Assembly: GCF_030867145.1 (NCBI RefSeq)
Contig: NC_134414.1
Location: forward strand, 76,746,504-76,810,503
Length of the DNA stretch: 64,000 nucleotides
Direction of reading: 5' to 3'
Origin: Opisthocomus hoazin
Lineage: Eukaryota; Chordata; Aves; Opisthocomiformes; Opisthocomidae
Shown in pieces: positions 35,275-47,600 of the stretch. The position numbers were made by a program, and so were the translations under genes. A model generated the notes under the pieces. It made no database searches, had not been told where the DNA came from, and worked only from the letters and a program-made list of their open reading frames with translations. Every line of letters starts with the position of its first letter. Within the stretch, counting starts at the first letter, position 1.

Positions 35275-38200
35275 GGTGCCGCGGGGTCCGCGGCGGGTGC
35301 GGTGTGCTGTGACGGGGGGTGCGAGGGCTGGGGGACGTGCCGCGACTGGGAGGGGTGCAGTCATCCGGGGCGGGTGTGCGCTTACCTGGAGGGGTGCGGT
35401 AAATCGGGGGGCGCAGCAGCAGCGGGTGCGCAAGAAGCGGGGTGCAGTGGCTCGGGGGTGCGGTGACTGGGGCGGCGGGCGCGTTAGCGAGAGGGGGTGC
35501 AGCACCCCGGGAGGTGTCTCCTCCGCCACTTGCTTCTCCCAGGGCCAGAGGGGAGGGTGACCCCCTCCCCCGGCTGCCAGGGTGGGCCCGGGAGGCGAAC
35601 GTGGGGTTTGGCTGGGGGGGGGTCTCCTGCACGCCTCGTCACCCCCCCTCTCCTCCAGTAAATCCCCTGCGCTCACCCGCCGCTGGCACTCCGGGCTGCT
35701 CTCCCGTAGCCCCCCCCGCAGCTCCGCAACTCCCCCCCGGGCCGCCCTTATTGCGCCCCCCCCCCCCCGCAACCTGCACGCCCTTGACCTCCCCCTGCGC
35801 TCCCCCGTCCCCGCCCGCCCCGCCGGCGGCTGCGGGGCTGCCGGGGAGGAGGGGAAAACAGTTTCTAGAAATGTCATTAGCGGCTGGAGGTGGGAAGCGC
35901 TGCCCTCCCCCCCGCACCGCCCTCCCCGAGCCGCTGCCTCTGCCAAGTCCCAGAGTTTGCTGCGGGAGGCACGCTGCCCCCGGGCCGCCGCTCCCCGCAC
36001 GGCACCGCACGGCACGGCCCCGGGGCGGCGGGCCCACGTCGGGGCCGCCCGGGGTCCGCGGCTGGGACGGAGCCCGCGGTGGGACGCGATCCCGGCGGCA
36101 CCCCCCGCGGTGGGAGGCGGGCGGGGGGGAGGCCGCGGGGTCCCGCCGCCCCGCGCCTGGGCGGGCCGTGGCCGGTTCCCCGGCAGGGTGCGGGGGGCCG
36201 TGGGCGCGGGGCCGCGGTCGGGCGGGGGCAGCCGTGGCACCTGGTGCCCGGGCGGCTCCGGCGGTGGTGCGGGCAGCTGAGGTTACCTTAGCCTAAAATC
36301 GGTTAACAGTATGCAATTTTTTTTATTATGATTAATTTTTTGGGTTTTTTTAATAACATGCTGGGCGATCTGTACCTTCAGCTGGGCGCGCGTTCGGCAG
36401 CGCTGCCTTGTCTCCTCGATGGCAGGTGTCGTAGCGGAACAAGCCGGCCCAGCGAGCCCCGTTTAGCCGAGCCTCTGCTTCTCAAAGACCTCGGGACGAT
36501 GAGAGCGGCTCGCCCGGCGTGACACGGGCGCTGAGCGATGCGTGCGTTGAGAACGTCCGGCCTCGTAAAACTTTTGTGTTGCCGTGGGAACTTCAAAGAG
36601 CGCGCATAGTGCAAAATTAGTTACTACCCCATAAAAGTTTTTAATTACAGCGGTTTCTCCCTGTGACACGAGTCGAAGTTGTGTCCTTGTTTCAGTTATA
36701 AATACCAATATTCCGTTTATACCCAGACCATAACATTTATCTCTGGCCTGATTTTAAGTCTTCAGTCCATATGCACAGTTTTACAGTTCAATTACATGTT
36801 TTTCCTATTAGAGTGGGAGAAATAGTACTTTAACGCATTTGAGTGCTTTTCCCTTTCTCCTTGAATCAAGACAAACTTTGGGGGAATCTTCTTTCTCCAG
36901 CAAGAGCGTGCTCTTCGTTAAGTCTGTTCTGCAAGCTGGCTATCGGAGTTAATATTGAATTTGAGAAGCTAACAATATAACTCTGGAAAGCTAGGGCTTT
37001 AGGCTGTGTCTGGCGATCGCTCCTTGTCATCACCTTCTTAGCATGCTTTTCGGCTGTCGTGGAGCCACTTCCAAATAACCGTGGCCACCATAAAGCTCCT
37101 GTATGAGTCCGAAAAGGCACCAACCATTTTCCAGCTAAATTGCCTGCTTAAAAATGTCCGCATTTGCATTACAAGCGAACTTGCGGTTTCACAGCTCTTG
37201 TTGTTTGTTTTCCTCTATAGTTGTTACAGTTTAGAAGGTCTGTTCAACAGAAGGGCTTCAGATCGCACGTTAAAAGCCCTTACACAGTGGCAGGCCTGCA
37301 TTCATTGCCAAACTCTCACCCCGGTGCAGGGGTTGAACCCACAACTGTCCCGAGCAAGGGAATCACACCTCCTTTAAGCCGAGCTTGTCGGGGGAGCAGG
37401 GGCTTTGCAGGTGTTTGCTGTTGCGTGTTTGCGTCCCTTTGGGGCACGGGGTTTCGCTGACCGGCTTTGGCTCGGAGTATCTGAGATCGCGGGCTAGAAG
37501 TTTATCATGAAGCAGCTGTTTTGGCAAATGGTTTGGAACAGTCGTTTTGAGAAGTCGTACCAGCAGTATTAGATAAAAACTTACTTTTGCTCGGCGAAAG
37601 CTCCCGAGGTCCATCATGAAGGCCAGTGGTGCCTTGGTGGTGCAGTGAGGGCTGTGCAGAGGCCCCTGGGTCGCTCCCCCTTTGCGGGCAGGGTCCGTGT
37701 CTCCCGCTGCCTTCCCACCGTCCTGTCCGCTCACCGCTCGCCGATGGGCACCTTACAGGCGGTCTCGAGCAACCAGATTTGGGTAATCTACTAAATTGAC
37801 CAAAACAAAGCTGGTATGTTAATTTTAAGCTCCGAAGGCTTGTCAGGATGCCTTCAGAGGAGTGCAGTTGTTGCCAAAAAGGGAAATAAAATATGCCACA
37901 TAGGTGGGAAGTACTTCATGGCAAAGAGCAACACTTAAGAGACTTAATTTTCTCTTCAGCAAGAATGAATGTTGTCCTTTATTCTTTTGAATGTAGTCAT
38001 AACGGCAATTTGCGCTCTTAATTTATGACTGAAAATCCACTTTTTGCAGTATTTGGTGAACATTTTGTTTAAAAGTGCAGTAATTAAATATTAACGTGCT
38101 GTTCTAAAGTGCTTTTTTTTATTTGGCACGTTCTTGGAAAATCAAAAGGGGTTTCCAGATGAACAGCAGCGTGCTAATCAATTCTCATTGATTGTTACTT

Positions 38201-39376
38201 TTACACTATTAATGAATTTGCTCTTCAATTAATACGTGTTATGTCTTTTACTTTGCTGTAGCATAGAAAATGTAATAATATGTCATGTCATGGCTATAAG
38301 ACAGTATTTAAGTAGTAAACCGCACTGGGAGGATGTTGTAAGCTGTTTTTTGCTAAACAGTAGTTTTCCCAGGCTGTATTGATGCCAATAACACTTCTGC
38401 TTCCCAGAAAATACTATAATTCAAATAGTGAAAGCTGAGTACAAACTCCAGCAGAAATTTTAAGAAAACATACCAGTCCATGGCATAAACAAAACTCACG
38501 CCTGTTTGGTGAGCTTTTTCTGGAACATTTTGGGATGATCAGCCCAACTTAACTCAAGGTGTTGTTACCGCTGACTAACGTAGTTACCCCAAACACATGA
38601 CGCTAACGACTTTGAACCACAGCCCCATCTCCTGTTTTGCTTTATCCGTGCATTTATTTGTATGCTCTATGTGTAGTTTTACTTGTCCAGACTCAAGGAT
38701 GTGGATTCTCCAGTGCCTGACAGCTTTGTATTTGCTTACACCAGACAAAAAGAGATGGCGAATCTCAGTTAGAGGTGGTTTATGTGCCTCTCGTACAGCA
38801 GAAAACATACTGCATGTGACGGAAAGCAGTAAGTGAGCAGACCGACGGACGTAACTGGAGTGCCAGAACTAGTTCTGCATTACAGGCATTCGTGTTGTTA
38901 TTTGCATTATTTCACAAATCTAGATCAAAACTCAGCCGGGTCCTTAGCTCTTTAGGCACAGCGACAGCCCTGGTGAAGATCACTTACTAAAGGCTCTCCT
39001 CATGTGCTTATGTAAGATACGTGCATGGGCTGAGTTTTTTTCCCGTTCATTAAAAACAATTAGCAGATTTATTAAAGCACTTGCTTAATTGTACTAAACA
39101 AGACAGTAATTTCAAGTGCAATATGTTTGTTAGCCACAAACAAAACAATGTTTGTTTAGGTAAAAGAAGCCAAGTATGTAGTTAGTTTATGTGGTATTTA
39201 TCTGATACTGCTGGATATTTTGAGTTAGCATCAGTTTTGTAGGGGTTGAATAGTCATGTAAAAAATGTATAGCTGTATAGCTTCCAAGCTGAGATCAATA
39301 TCAAATGCCACAGTGTAAGGTGGCCCAGCATGTTTTACAGACCACGTATTGAATTACTAGTTCATTTGCTATCTTT
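35275..39376 (+). other. AFF3: AFF3 intron 1, proximal part
   Basis: The first kilobase is the downstream half of the CpG island, with C runs at 35710-35717, 35732-35738 and 35756-35768. From 36.3 kb the DNA becomes AT-rich. No further exon is recognised. The stretch 37.9-38.3 kb is AT-rich, of high complexity and free of visible repeats; it is a candidate conserved element. Confidence 0.6.
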
Positions 39377-39425
39377 GGGTCTGTTCCTGCTCCATTTGAA
39401 GTCAATGAGAGTTTTGTTTGGAAGT
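39377..39425. mobile_element. Ancient hairpin-type repeat copy
   Basis: GGGTCTGTTCCTGCTCCATT leads into GAAGTCAATGAGAGTTTTG. This resembles the amniote repeat pattern GGGCCTGATCCTGCTCCCATT, then GAAGTCAATGGGAGTTTTG. The second half is not clearly retained. Confidence 0.5.
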
Positions 39426-39784
39426 TGTTATTAACAAAAAGTGGCCAGACATCCAGCAGTGTTATAAATGAACCTTTTGTAACTTCTTGATCCCAGGTTG
39501 TCTAGCTTTTAGTCACTACATTTTATATTTGCGTGAGTCAAGATTTTTTTCTCATGTTGCGCAGTGTTTACTGGGGACAATTTTAGAAAGCTAATTGTAC
39601 AAATGCTTCTTCAGTCAAAGTAGAATATCAAGATGTTTGTTTTCAGATAACAGTAAGGGGCTGCTTTGAGGGGAGAGGGGTCACTCCAACCATTCTCTTG
39701 GTAGGGTGAGAGGCTGGACCGGCTTACCCTTTTTACAGACAATACCCAGCAATAATACCTCCCTCTCCCCCCCAAAAAAAAGTT

Positions 39785-40285
39785 AGTGTCTTCTTTTATC
39801 TCCTGTCTCCTCTACAACTCTACTCCAACCTATGTCTTGAACTTTATCCCTTATTTCTTTCCTTTTAGCTCTTGGCCTCTTTCTAACGGTAATGCTGGAA
39901 ATCCCATTTGTCTCCTTATTTCTATCACTGTGGTGTTTCCCACTCTGCCTTCCTCCCAGTGTCAACTCACAGTTACCACCTTCCTCTCATTGAGATCCCA
40001 TCTGAAAATTTGCTCTGTCTGTGATGATGATAACTTGTGAGCAAACAATAACACGAGTAATAACTATAGACTGTTCCCTTCTCCCGCTTTCACAGCGTGT
40101 TCTCTCTTCCTAATGGCTGTTTTTTAGGCTGGAAGCCTTTTGGGTCAGGAATTACTTTTGTTGTTTGAGGTTTTCTTCTTACAGCACTGAACAAATTGTA
40201 TGGGCTAGACATTGTCAATAATAAGAAGAGCACGCTTTTCATGGTCATAATACTTTATAAACATCAACTGAATAATAATAATATT
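39785..40285 (+). mobile_element. Degenerate LINE 3' end (L2/CR1-like), about 500 bp
   Basis: The first 250 bases are C/T-rich with ATTGAGATCCCATCTGAAAA, similar to the conserved 3' part of old L2/CR1-group LINEs. The end reads GGCTGGAAGCCTTTTGGGTC, then AGGAATTACTTTTGTT, then TACAGCACTGAACAAATTG. This corresponds in order to the common ending GACTGTAAGCTCTTTGGGGC, AGGGATTGTCTTTTTG and TACAGCACCTAGCACAATG. The copy closes in an AATAATAATAAT tract near 40285. It is old and carries no coding capacity. The subfamily is not assigned. Confidence 0.5.
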
Positions 40286-40819
40286 TTAAAAATACATCTG
40301 TTGTGCCATGTGAGTGCTCATTTGCTGGATGTAATGTACCAGATCCTCCTCATTTGGTTTAAGTCTCCGTCGAGTCCGGAGGCTTTGCCAGTTTACAGCA
40401 GATGAAGACCTGGCCCATCATCTCTGATCTGCAGTACTCAGTCACTTTTCAAAAGAATAATATTTTTTTAACCTTCTGCTTTGTTTTTGTCTGATAAATG
40501 AAATTTTAATACATCAGTAGGACAGTGAATGTGCTTTCATCTCTTCCCTCCCCGAGGACTGTTTGAGCACCCACGCCAAATTGTGTGATGCAAGAGGAGA
40601 AAAGCCCTGTGGGCTTTCCTCCTAGCACTCTGACTTGTAGATTTGTGTTCCTCTGGGGATGTTTTCCATCAGAAGTTGAGGCAGAAACCTTACTAGGTTA
40701 TTGGAGAAGGATTCAGAAGAGGGCATGAGGTACGTGCGGCATTTCCAATTCTATGTGAATATTTCAAGGGAAATACCGGGTTTCTTAAAGCTAGTGGAAG
40801 AAAAATATGGGCCATCCAG

Positions 40820-40837
40820 AAAAAAAAAAAAAAAAAA
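40820..40837 (+). repeat. A18 homopolymer
   Basis: Eighteen A residues occur with no retroposon body recognised upstream. Confidence 0.88.
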
Positions 40838-43031
40838 GACACAGAAGAAATATTGGCTGTGGGAATATCTTGTCATCCGTGTATTAGAAATAACATCACA
40901 CTCCACTCCACAACACTCTCATTAGAGAAAGCAACTAATTGCAATGTTTTTAACCTCATATAACAAATTAATCCATTTGTGTTGTATCTGGGACTGGGAA
41001 ACAATAAAGCATGGATAAAAAGAGTACCAGCAATTATTTGCAGCGTATGTTCAGAGATACGTTAAACTGTGGTGAAAACTTTATTAACAATAGGAGTAAT
41101 AGAGTAAAATCAATAGAAATGAAGAAAAACCCATACTATGTACAGCTAGAAAACAGGGAGGGTAAATTCTGTGTGAAGTGGTGTCTCATCTAACAGAGTG
41201 ATCTAGCTGTAACTTTGAAATGACATCCTCACAAAGTGAGAGTTCAAAAAAATGGTATTTTCTATGAAATTCAGGTAAAATTTCTTTGTATACAGGCTGA
41301 TTATCTGTAAGGCTAATTCCAGCAGAAAATCACAAGTTCTTTGTGAACAACTGAAAAGTAGGAAAAGGGAAAGCTGTAACCAGGCTTCCTTGATTTTGTG
41401 CAAAACTATCTCTTGGCAAACCCTGCCCTGCTGGGGAATGACCATGTCAGTGCCGCTGCCGGGGGCTGGATTCGGTGGCCGCCACTCCCAGGGAGCCCAC
41501 CGGTCCCCGCTCTGGCTGAACCCACCGTGTTCGCGTTGTTATTGGGAGAGCTACTCACTGGTCTTCTGTCTCTTAAAATTGATGTTAAAACACGGGTTAC
41601 GCTTGCTGGTGCTGCCTAAGGCCCAAGGAGAGCAAAAATGAACCCTTATAGTTTAATACTCCAGTAAAAATCTATACAATTTCTGAACAATTTGTGGGTA
41701 ACTACGAATTTACATTTAGGAGAAAGAGTGAATGAACTGTAGCCCCAGTTAAATGAACGTGATGGCCATTATTAATATTCTGTGCTGAACATTTTCTGTG
41801 TCTTTTCAAAGGTAAAAATATAGCTACTTGTGTACCTCTCTTACAGCTTGGTATCTCAGCTTTCATAATACCTTAAGCAAACAAGAAGTACATATTAGTG
41901 ACTTAAGTTGACTGTGTTTCATCCTCGTAGGAAGATTTTAACCTGCATGCATGTACCAAGGACCTGGATACGGGTGTATCATGGGAAATATGACAGTAGG
42001 AACGCAATTTAAACTTATCCTCAGAGATCCTTTATGTACTTCTTAAAAAATAAATTAGTTCCAATGCAGCAGTGGTGGTCTCAGCAGTCAGGAAACACTT
42101 AAAATGATGCAGAAGGGACCAGAAATCTTTGCTAAGAAGCTTTTTGTTGCTATGTTTTGTTTCTCAATAAAGATGATCCACAACTGTAAGTACTTAAAAC
42201 TAAAAACAAGAGGGTTGTGTCTGACAAAGCCACACAGCATCTTAATGTAGCCCAGTCTTTCCATGTGGTTGTTTTCACATGTTTCCGACCAAAGAAAGAA
42301 TCCTTTGTGGCTCAGCCTGGTTTGACTGAATGGCAGGAGGGGACAAACAGAGGATGAAGGTGGTATCTTCTTACACTGACTATGTTTTGATTGCTTTGAG
42401 CTGAATCAGTTCTCACTGCATGTATCACTTTTGAAATCCCCGAGGGAGAACCTGGTGGACTTCCTAGTCCATGCATTGCTGTGACGGTGCAACCTAGGTG
42501 CCAGGGTGTTACAGTAACCTATGGTGAATCAAAAAATGCGAATGCAACAGGCAGGTGGATCCAGAGGAGAAAGTGTTGGTGAGGTACGCATCTGCAGGGT
42601 TCAGATTCAGAAGGCATACCAGCAGTGATCTCTCCTACCATCCATCTCCTTGTTTCTATCCCTACTTTCTTTGCTTTCGTCACTGTGAAGGTTTAGGGGA
42701 GCCTGTTCTGATGTACGGGCGTTGGCAGATGCCCTAAACCTCCTCTGTGGGGGTTCAGCTTTTGCCCTGACGTTACTAGATGGTGCCTACCTCCTAGTGA
42801 TGCACCAAGAGAAAGCCGATTCTTTCTGTGTCATTGACCGGTTCTGATTGACCAGGAGGTTTCAGCTCTCAGACCTGTGGATTTTAGGAGGGAAAGATGT
42901 AATTTTAATGTTTTTCTTCTCCTTTGTCTTAGAATAGCAAGTGCAGTAGATGATTGAACCTGAGTCCAGAAAAAATGAGCAGTTTGTTGACAGAGATACT
43001 CTGGAGAAGATAGTTGTATTGATATGCATCC

Positions 43032-43061
43032 AATAGAAAACATGTTTTTATGTTTTCTATT
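43032..43061. repeat. Small inverted repeat, 12-bp arms
   Basis: AATAGAAAACAT (43032-43043) and its exact reverse complement ATGTTTTCTATT (43050-43061) flank a six-base GTTTTT loop. It is AT-rich, and a chance origin is likely. Confidence 0.85.
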
Positions 43062-45269
43062 TATGAAGTAGTCAGGGAGGGAACCTGTCATATCATCAAC
43101 TGTTTTTAAAGGACAAAGTAACAATAAAAGCCAAGTGTGCATTTCTTCATTTGTGTTTGGCAAGGAGAGTGTAACATTTTCTGCAGGATGATGACCTTGA
43201 GTTAACTAAATGTCGCCAGCTGAAAGAGTAAATTAATGTTACAATGTGCTTTGTTTGTGGTTAGGCCCGAAGACTGTCAGGAATTTCTTCGTACAAAAGG
43301 TGATTGTGTGCTAGTCTATTTACTCAGGCTCCCTGCAAGAAAACCACTGTGATCCCAACTGATCTGAATTAGTATCACCACGTTGCCTTGCGTGTTTGGG
43401 TATACCAGCGTGCTTGAAGCTAGCTCGTGGGGTTCTACCCCTCTTCACAGTGTAGATGGATCCAAACAGGCCACAGGACCATACGTTTCTCCTAGGTCAT
43501 TGCGTCAGACTGCTGCTCTCTCAGATAAATGAACCTTTTTCTAAGAAGGAGTGAATGCCCTCAAAATCCGGTCATGCCCTATCATAAAAGTGGCAAGGGT
43601 TTTGGGTTTTTTTGTCACTGACACTCACTGTGCAAATCTGTTCCAAACCCATAGCATTGGTAGCAAAAATGTACATATATTCCAATATATGTGGCTTAAT
43701 GTATCCCTTGCAACTCAGTACAGTCAATTCTGCAACATCTGAGGTAAAATGGCATAGAGATAACCCCAACAAAGGAAAACATAGATAAATGCTGTTGCTG
43801 CTGGACCTGCAGTGGCTTCTGTAGATCCAACCAAAGTGTATCTGTATGATGCTCTTCCAGGCTTCGCACTGCACAAGAACCTACTGGCTTGGGTGCACGG
43901 CTGTGTGAACATGATTACATACGATGTGGTAGAAATGCAACCTTTTTTTTGTTGTTCTTAGAAGTATATAAGTAGCAATATCTTGAACTAATTACAGCTG
44001 ATGTAAAGCACATTTAAGGAAACCCATTAGTGGAGAATTAGAACTAGAGCAGATTAGCTATTCTTTAATGGCCTTGACTGTAGATCTTTTGATGCCTTGG
44101 TAGCTTTTCTGACACTCATTGCTCATCTGTCTTGACTAAATGACTGAGAAGCTTCTTTCAAGTCACAGTCTGGTTGTAATGTGAAAAAATCGCTGTTTTC
44201 AGCTGAAAAAATGATTATCTGGAAAGGTAAACTCTACTGAGTTCTCTACTGTATTTGTTGTTGAGATTTAAAGCGTTATTTTACTGCTCAATGTGACTGT
44301 GTAATAGAAAGAGCAATCTTTAATGTGCTTCCATGGACCTATTAATTATTTACTTTCTTGAAATACAGATCATAGACAATTCTACATGACTTCCCTTCTT
44401 ACAGACTTTCTTGTCTCTCTCTTTATTTTTGTATGCTTTGCAAATGCCTGTAAATTCATTTTCACTGAAAGGGGAAATAAGTAATTTAGACTATTGCAGC
44501 TGTTTCATAATTAATTAATTTCAATTTAAAACAATCAAGTAGTGCCCGTCCATTGTTCTGTGTGCTTTTCTGAGGCATTAAGATTCACAATATCAAAATA
44601 AGTTCCAGATGGAAGTGCATGCTTTATAATCAGAGAAAAAATTCTGGTTTTGTCAAAAACCTGAAGAGTCCTGCCTTGATCAAAACAGAAAAGTATTAAG
44701 CTTAAACACATTTTTTGAGTTTTGAGCCATTACATAGAGAGTTACTTATAAGTACCAATTTGAAATGTTGTATAGGGCATTAACTTATAAATAGAACTAT
44801 GGAGTGAGAGAAACAGTGATGCAGGACTATTTATTCATTTGTTTCCTCAAATATTCCTGGCATCTGTTAAAATGTAACAAGGCTTAGCACATTTTTCCAT
44901 TTTTAGCACTCTGTTTTCTGTGATAAAGGGAAATATTTGCAATGATAAATCATCTCTTTGCTAATAATCAATAAATAACACATTCTCCTGAGAAAAAAAT
45001 TATGGTAAAATGAAATGAAAAATATTGAGCAGAAGGAAAGATGATCAAAATGGTACACTGAGAACGTCTGTATGTTCCTATACTTTAAAAAATATTAGGG
45101 TTTGTGGAAGAACTTTTAACGTGGCAGTTTGCAATAAGAATAAAAAATCTTTTTTGAACACGAAAGACACTTATGTAAGAGGTTTATATTATGTAAATGT
45201 TGCTGTTATTGGCGATAGCCCATTATAAAGGAACACTTTATATGCAGAATAGCATTTGCAAATAATGGG

Positions 45270-45361
45270 ATAGATGCAGCAGTCTCTAGTCCTGACTTGG
45301 ACAACTTTCTCTTTGAAGTCAATGGAAGTTTTGCCTGAATAAAAGTGGAAGGAATTAGCCC
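45270..45361. mobile_element. Ancient hairpin-type repeat copy
   Basis: The segment contains TTGAAGTCAATGGAAGTTTT followed by GCCTGAATAAAAGTGGAAGG and AATTAGCCC. This closely follows the amniote repeat pattern TTGAAGTCAATGGGAGTTTT, GCCTGAGTAAGGACTGCAGG, ATTTGGCCC. It is one of the clearest copies in the window. Confidence 0.6.
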
Positions 45362-47304
45362 ATTCATTATTATCTGAATTACATCAAGAGCTGACTGCTA
45401 AACAATAAAATCATGATTCATAACATAACGGCTTCACTTAATTCTTTTGTAGTCTTAATATATCTCTTTATATGGTACTTCTGTTCTTTCCTCTCTGTGC
45501 AGTATTCAAATTAATAACAACCACCTTTACATAACTGATGGTTAGACATGTTTTGCTGCCTTAGCAAGATCAAAGGATTTTATATACCCTTTTTGGATAG
45601 ATACCAAGAATGGGGTGATCAATCTCTTCTGTAACCATTAAGCACAGTGTAAATATCTCAGGGTACCCAATTAGACACAAGTGGTTTGCCAGATGCTGAG
45701 AGCATCACCGGTTGTCAAGAGCTTCCCAAGTCTGTGGGACAGTCCAGAATTTATTAGGGATTAGTGGTGGTCAGAGTTGTCACTCCACTGATTTGTGCTC
45801 GTTCAGCTGTGCCCTGCTGTAAGCAGCCTGCGTGATATGTGGAGATAAGGTTCAAGCAACAGATACTTCGCCTCACCCCGGGCATCTTTGGGTGGGAAGG
45901 AGGCAGGGATGGACACTGCTGCTCTGGTTCCTCTCCTGCTGATGGCCACAGAGGAGTGGGGCTTAGAGTAAGGGAGATAGATAGACAGCAAAATTAGAAG
46001 GGGAAGCTGGGGAGGGCCAAAGAGAAGGAGGCTGAAGAAGAACACGCACCCCCAAAAAGGCTTTAATACAAAGCTGGAGTTAACCCCTTACGAGGAAGCC
46101 ATCTGCAGCCTTCGGGCTTTAAGAATTCTTTTTATCTAGAGATGTAATTGAAACAAGATGTGTAACAGCTGCAAGATGTCAGGTTTGTCAAAGTAACCAG
46201 AAAAATGAGTGCTGTGACACACTCGCACACAGCAAAGTAACCTATAGCTAAAAAAAAAAGCAATACATATGGGTTAAAAAGAGGAAGGAAAGTAGTCAAA
46301 TAATGAAAGTTGCAGTTAATTCTGGAGCATGGATGATTTGAAAATTTAAATGAAACATGAAAAAATGAAATTCAACTGCAATGAATGTTTCCCAGAAGAG
46401 GAAACAGCCTGACTCTTTACCCGAATAGACACAATAGTGAAGCTCCTCATGTTCCCATCATATCCAGTATTTCATTGATGGACTGGAATGGCTAGTGCTC
46501 TGCACTTGCTCCAGGAGAGGGTGGCAGCTATGTTATTTTGCCCTCCTGCCTTTTGCTGTTGTTGTTCGTATGCATTGCCATTGAGCTTTGCATCTGTAGG
46601 TAGGGACCCGCATTTGCTGCACCACGTGCTGTACAGACATGGGACAAAGAACCAGTCGTGGGACCAAAAGCTTTGCACACAAAGTGAAAGACAAGAGAAA
46701 ATGGTGGATAGAGGCAAAACTGGCCAGAAAGAAAAGACAGAGTATTTTAATCATCCAAATAAACAGCAGTTGCAGCAAGCCGCCAGCCTGACAGTGCTGC
46801 CAAATGCATGAGTGTGAGCATGGTGGGAAAAAACAGAACTTTCTTTTCAAGAACCTCAAAAAGAACAATGAAGTAATTTTGTGCATGTTTATAAGGACTC
46901 TTCCCAAGCAGGAGTGACAGCACAGGGATACCCTGAAGGTGTTAGTTGGAAACTTGGAGAGTGAATTGCCCTAATGGGTCAAGAGAAGACTAGAAGAATC
47001 AGCTTTTTTGCAATAACTTTTGGTAATGACTTTTGATAATGATGGGGATAGGCCACGAAGGGCCTGCATGGTGAGGACAGTGGGAACTAGTGAAGAGCTG
47101 TAAAGAAAAGGGGCTCATGGTCAAAGCGTCCTGCCTGGGAAATGCTGTCTGCTGTGGCATCTCATTTAGAGCTGGCTGTCATCTGTGAAGTCCAGTTGTG
47201 CAAACTGAAGTGTGCGTAGCAGCAGAAAAATGCCTTTGCCCAAAGGTCTCAGGAGATGAGTAAGCTAAGTCTCAGTCAGTAATGCATTGTAGTTTAGAGC
47301 AACC
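45362..47304 (+). other. AFF3: AFF3 intron 1, no exon seen
   Basis: This is unique-looking intronic DNA. Open frames around 46.5-46.9 kb on both strands overlap each other and match no family I know. Confidence 0.5.
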
Positions 47305-47600
47305 ATAGAATCATAGAATGCTTTGTTTTGGAAGGGACCTTTAGAGGTCATCTAGCCCAACCCCCCTGCAGTGAGCAGGGACATCTTCAACTAGACCAGG
47401 TTGCTCAGAGCCCTGTCCAACCTGGCCTTGAATGTTTCCAGAGATGGGGCCTCCACTACCTCTCTGAGTAACCTGTGCCAATGTTTCACCACTCTCATGG
47501 TAAAAAATGTCTTCCTTGTATCTAGCCTAAATCTGCGCTCACTTAGTTTAAAGCCATTACTCCTTGACATAATTACTACATAATCCCAACATGTTAAAGT
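47305..47600 (-). mobile_element. CR1 LINE, 5'-truncated 3' end
   Basis: Read on the minus strand, the element ends in ATTCTATGATTCTAT at 47305-47319. It is preceded by the CR1 3' UTR signature AGGTCCCTTCCAAAACAAAG-like sequence and GGGGGGTTGGGCTAGATGAC. Farther from the tail, to about 47.56 kb, is the decayed C-terminal end of ORF2, where a TTTTTTACCATGAGAGTGG-type motif corresponds to the conserved FF-T-RVV-HW-RLP region. Only about 300 bases remain, the usual fate of CR1 copies. The copy is moderately diverged and cannot encode protein. CR1 with this tail is the dominant LINE of birds and is my main evidence for the host lineage. The far end is approximate. Confidence 0.93.

Larger units (their letters stand above)
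34330..36300 (+). promoter_or_regulatory. AFF3: CpG island containing the AFF3 promoter and first coding exon
   Basis: GC content and CpG frequency are very high from roughly 34.33 kb to 36.30 kb and fall sharply after the AATTTTTTTTATT stretch at 36.31 kb. The densest part is about 34.86-36.28 kb. The AFF3 start codon lies inside it, so this is the promoter-proximal region on the + strand. I see no TATA box at a sensible place. GC boxes and a purine tract suggest dispersed, TATA-less initiation. The transcription start cannot be fixed from sequence alone; it is probably between about 34.9 and 35.15 kb. CpG islands of this type often fire in both directions, so an antisense noncoding transcript is possible but not shown. 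Confidence 0.85.
40286..45269 (+). other. AFF3: AFF3 intron 1, no exon seen
   Basis: I see no exon, RNA gene or recognisable young transposon in this intronic stretch. It contains an A18 run at 40820 and a small hairpin at 43032. Confidence 0.5.

Noticed and set aside
34592..35632. 346-codon open frame on the minus strand, and a 384-codon one at 35086-36240
   Set aside because: Both lie in the CpG island, where stop codons are rare. Their products are low-complexity proline, arginine, glycine and serine strings, and they are antisense to the well-supported AFF3 exon.
35442..36296. 284-codon and 232-codon + strand open frames just after AFF3 exon 1
   Set aside because: They are composition-driven frames in GC-rich intronic DNA, overlapping one another in different frames, with no recognisable domain.
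47401..47583. 60-codon + strand open frame
   Set aside because: It is the antisense of the CR1 ORF2 end and 3' region, not a gene.
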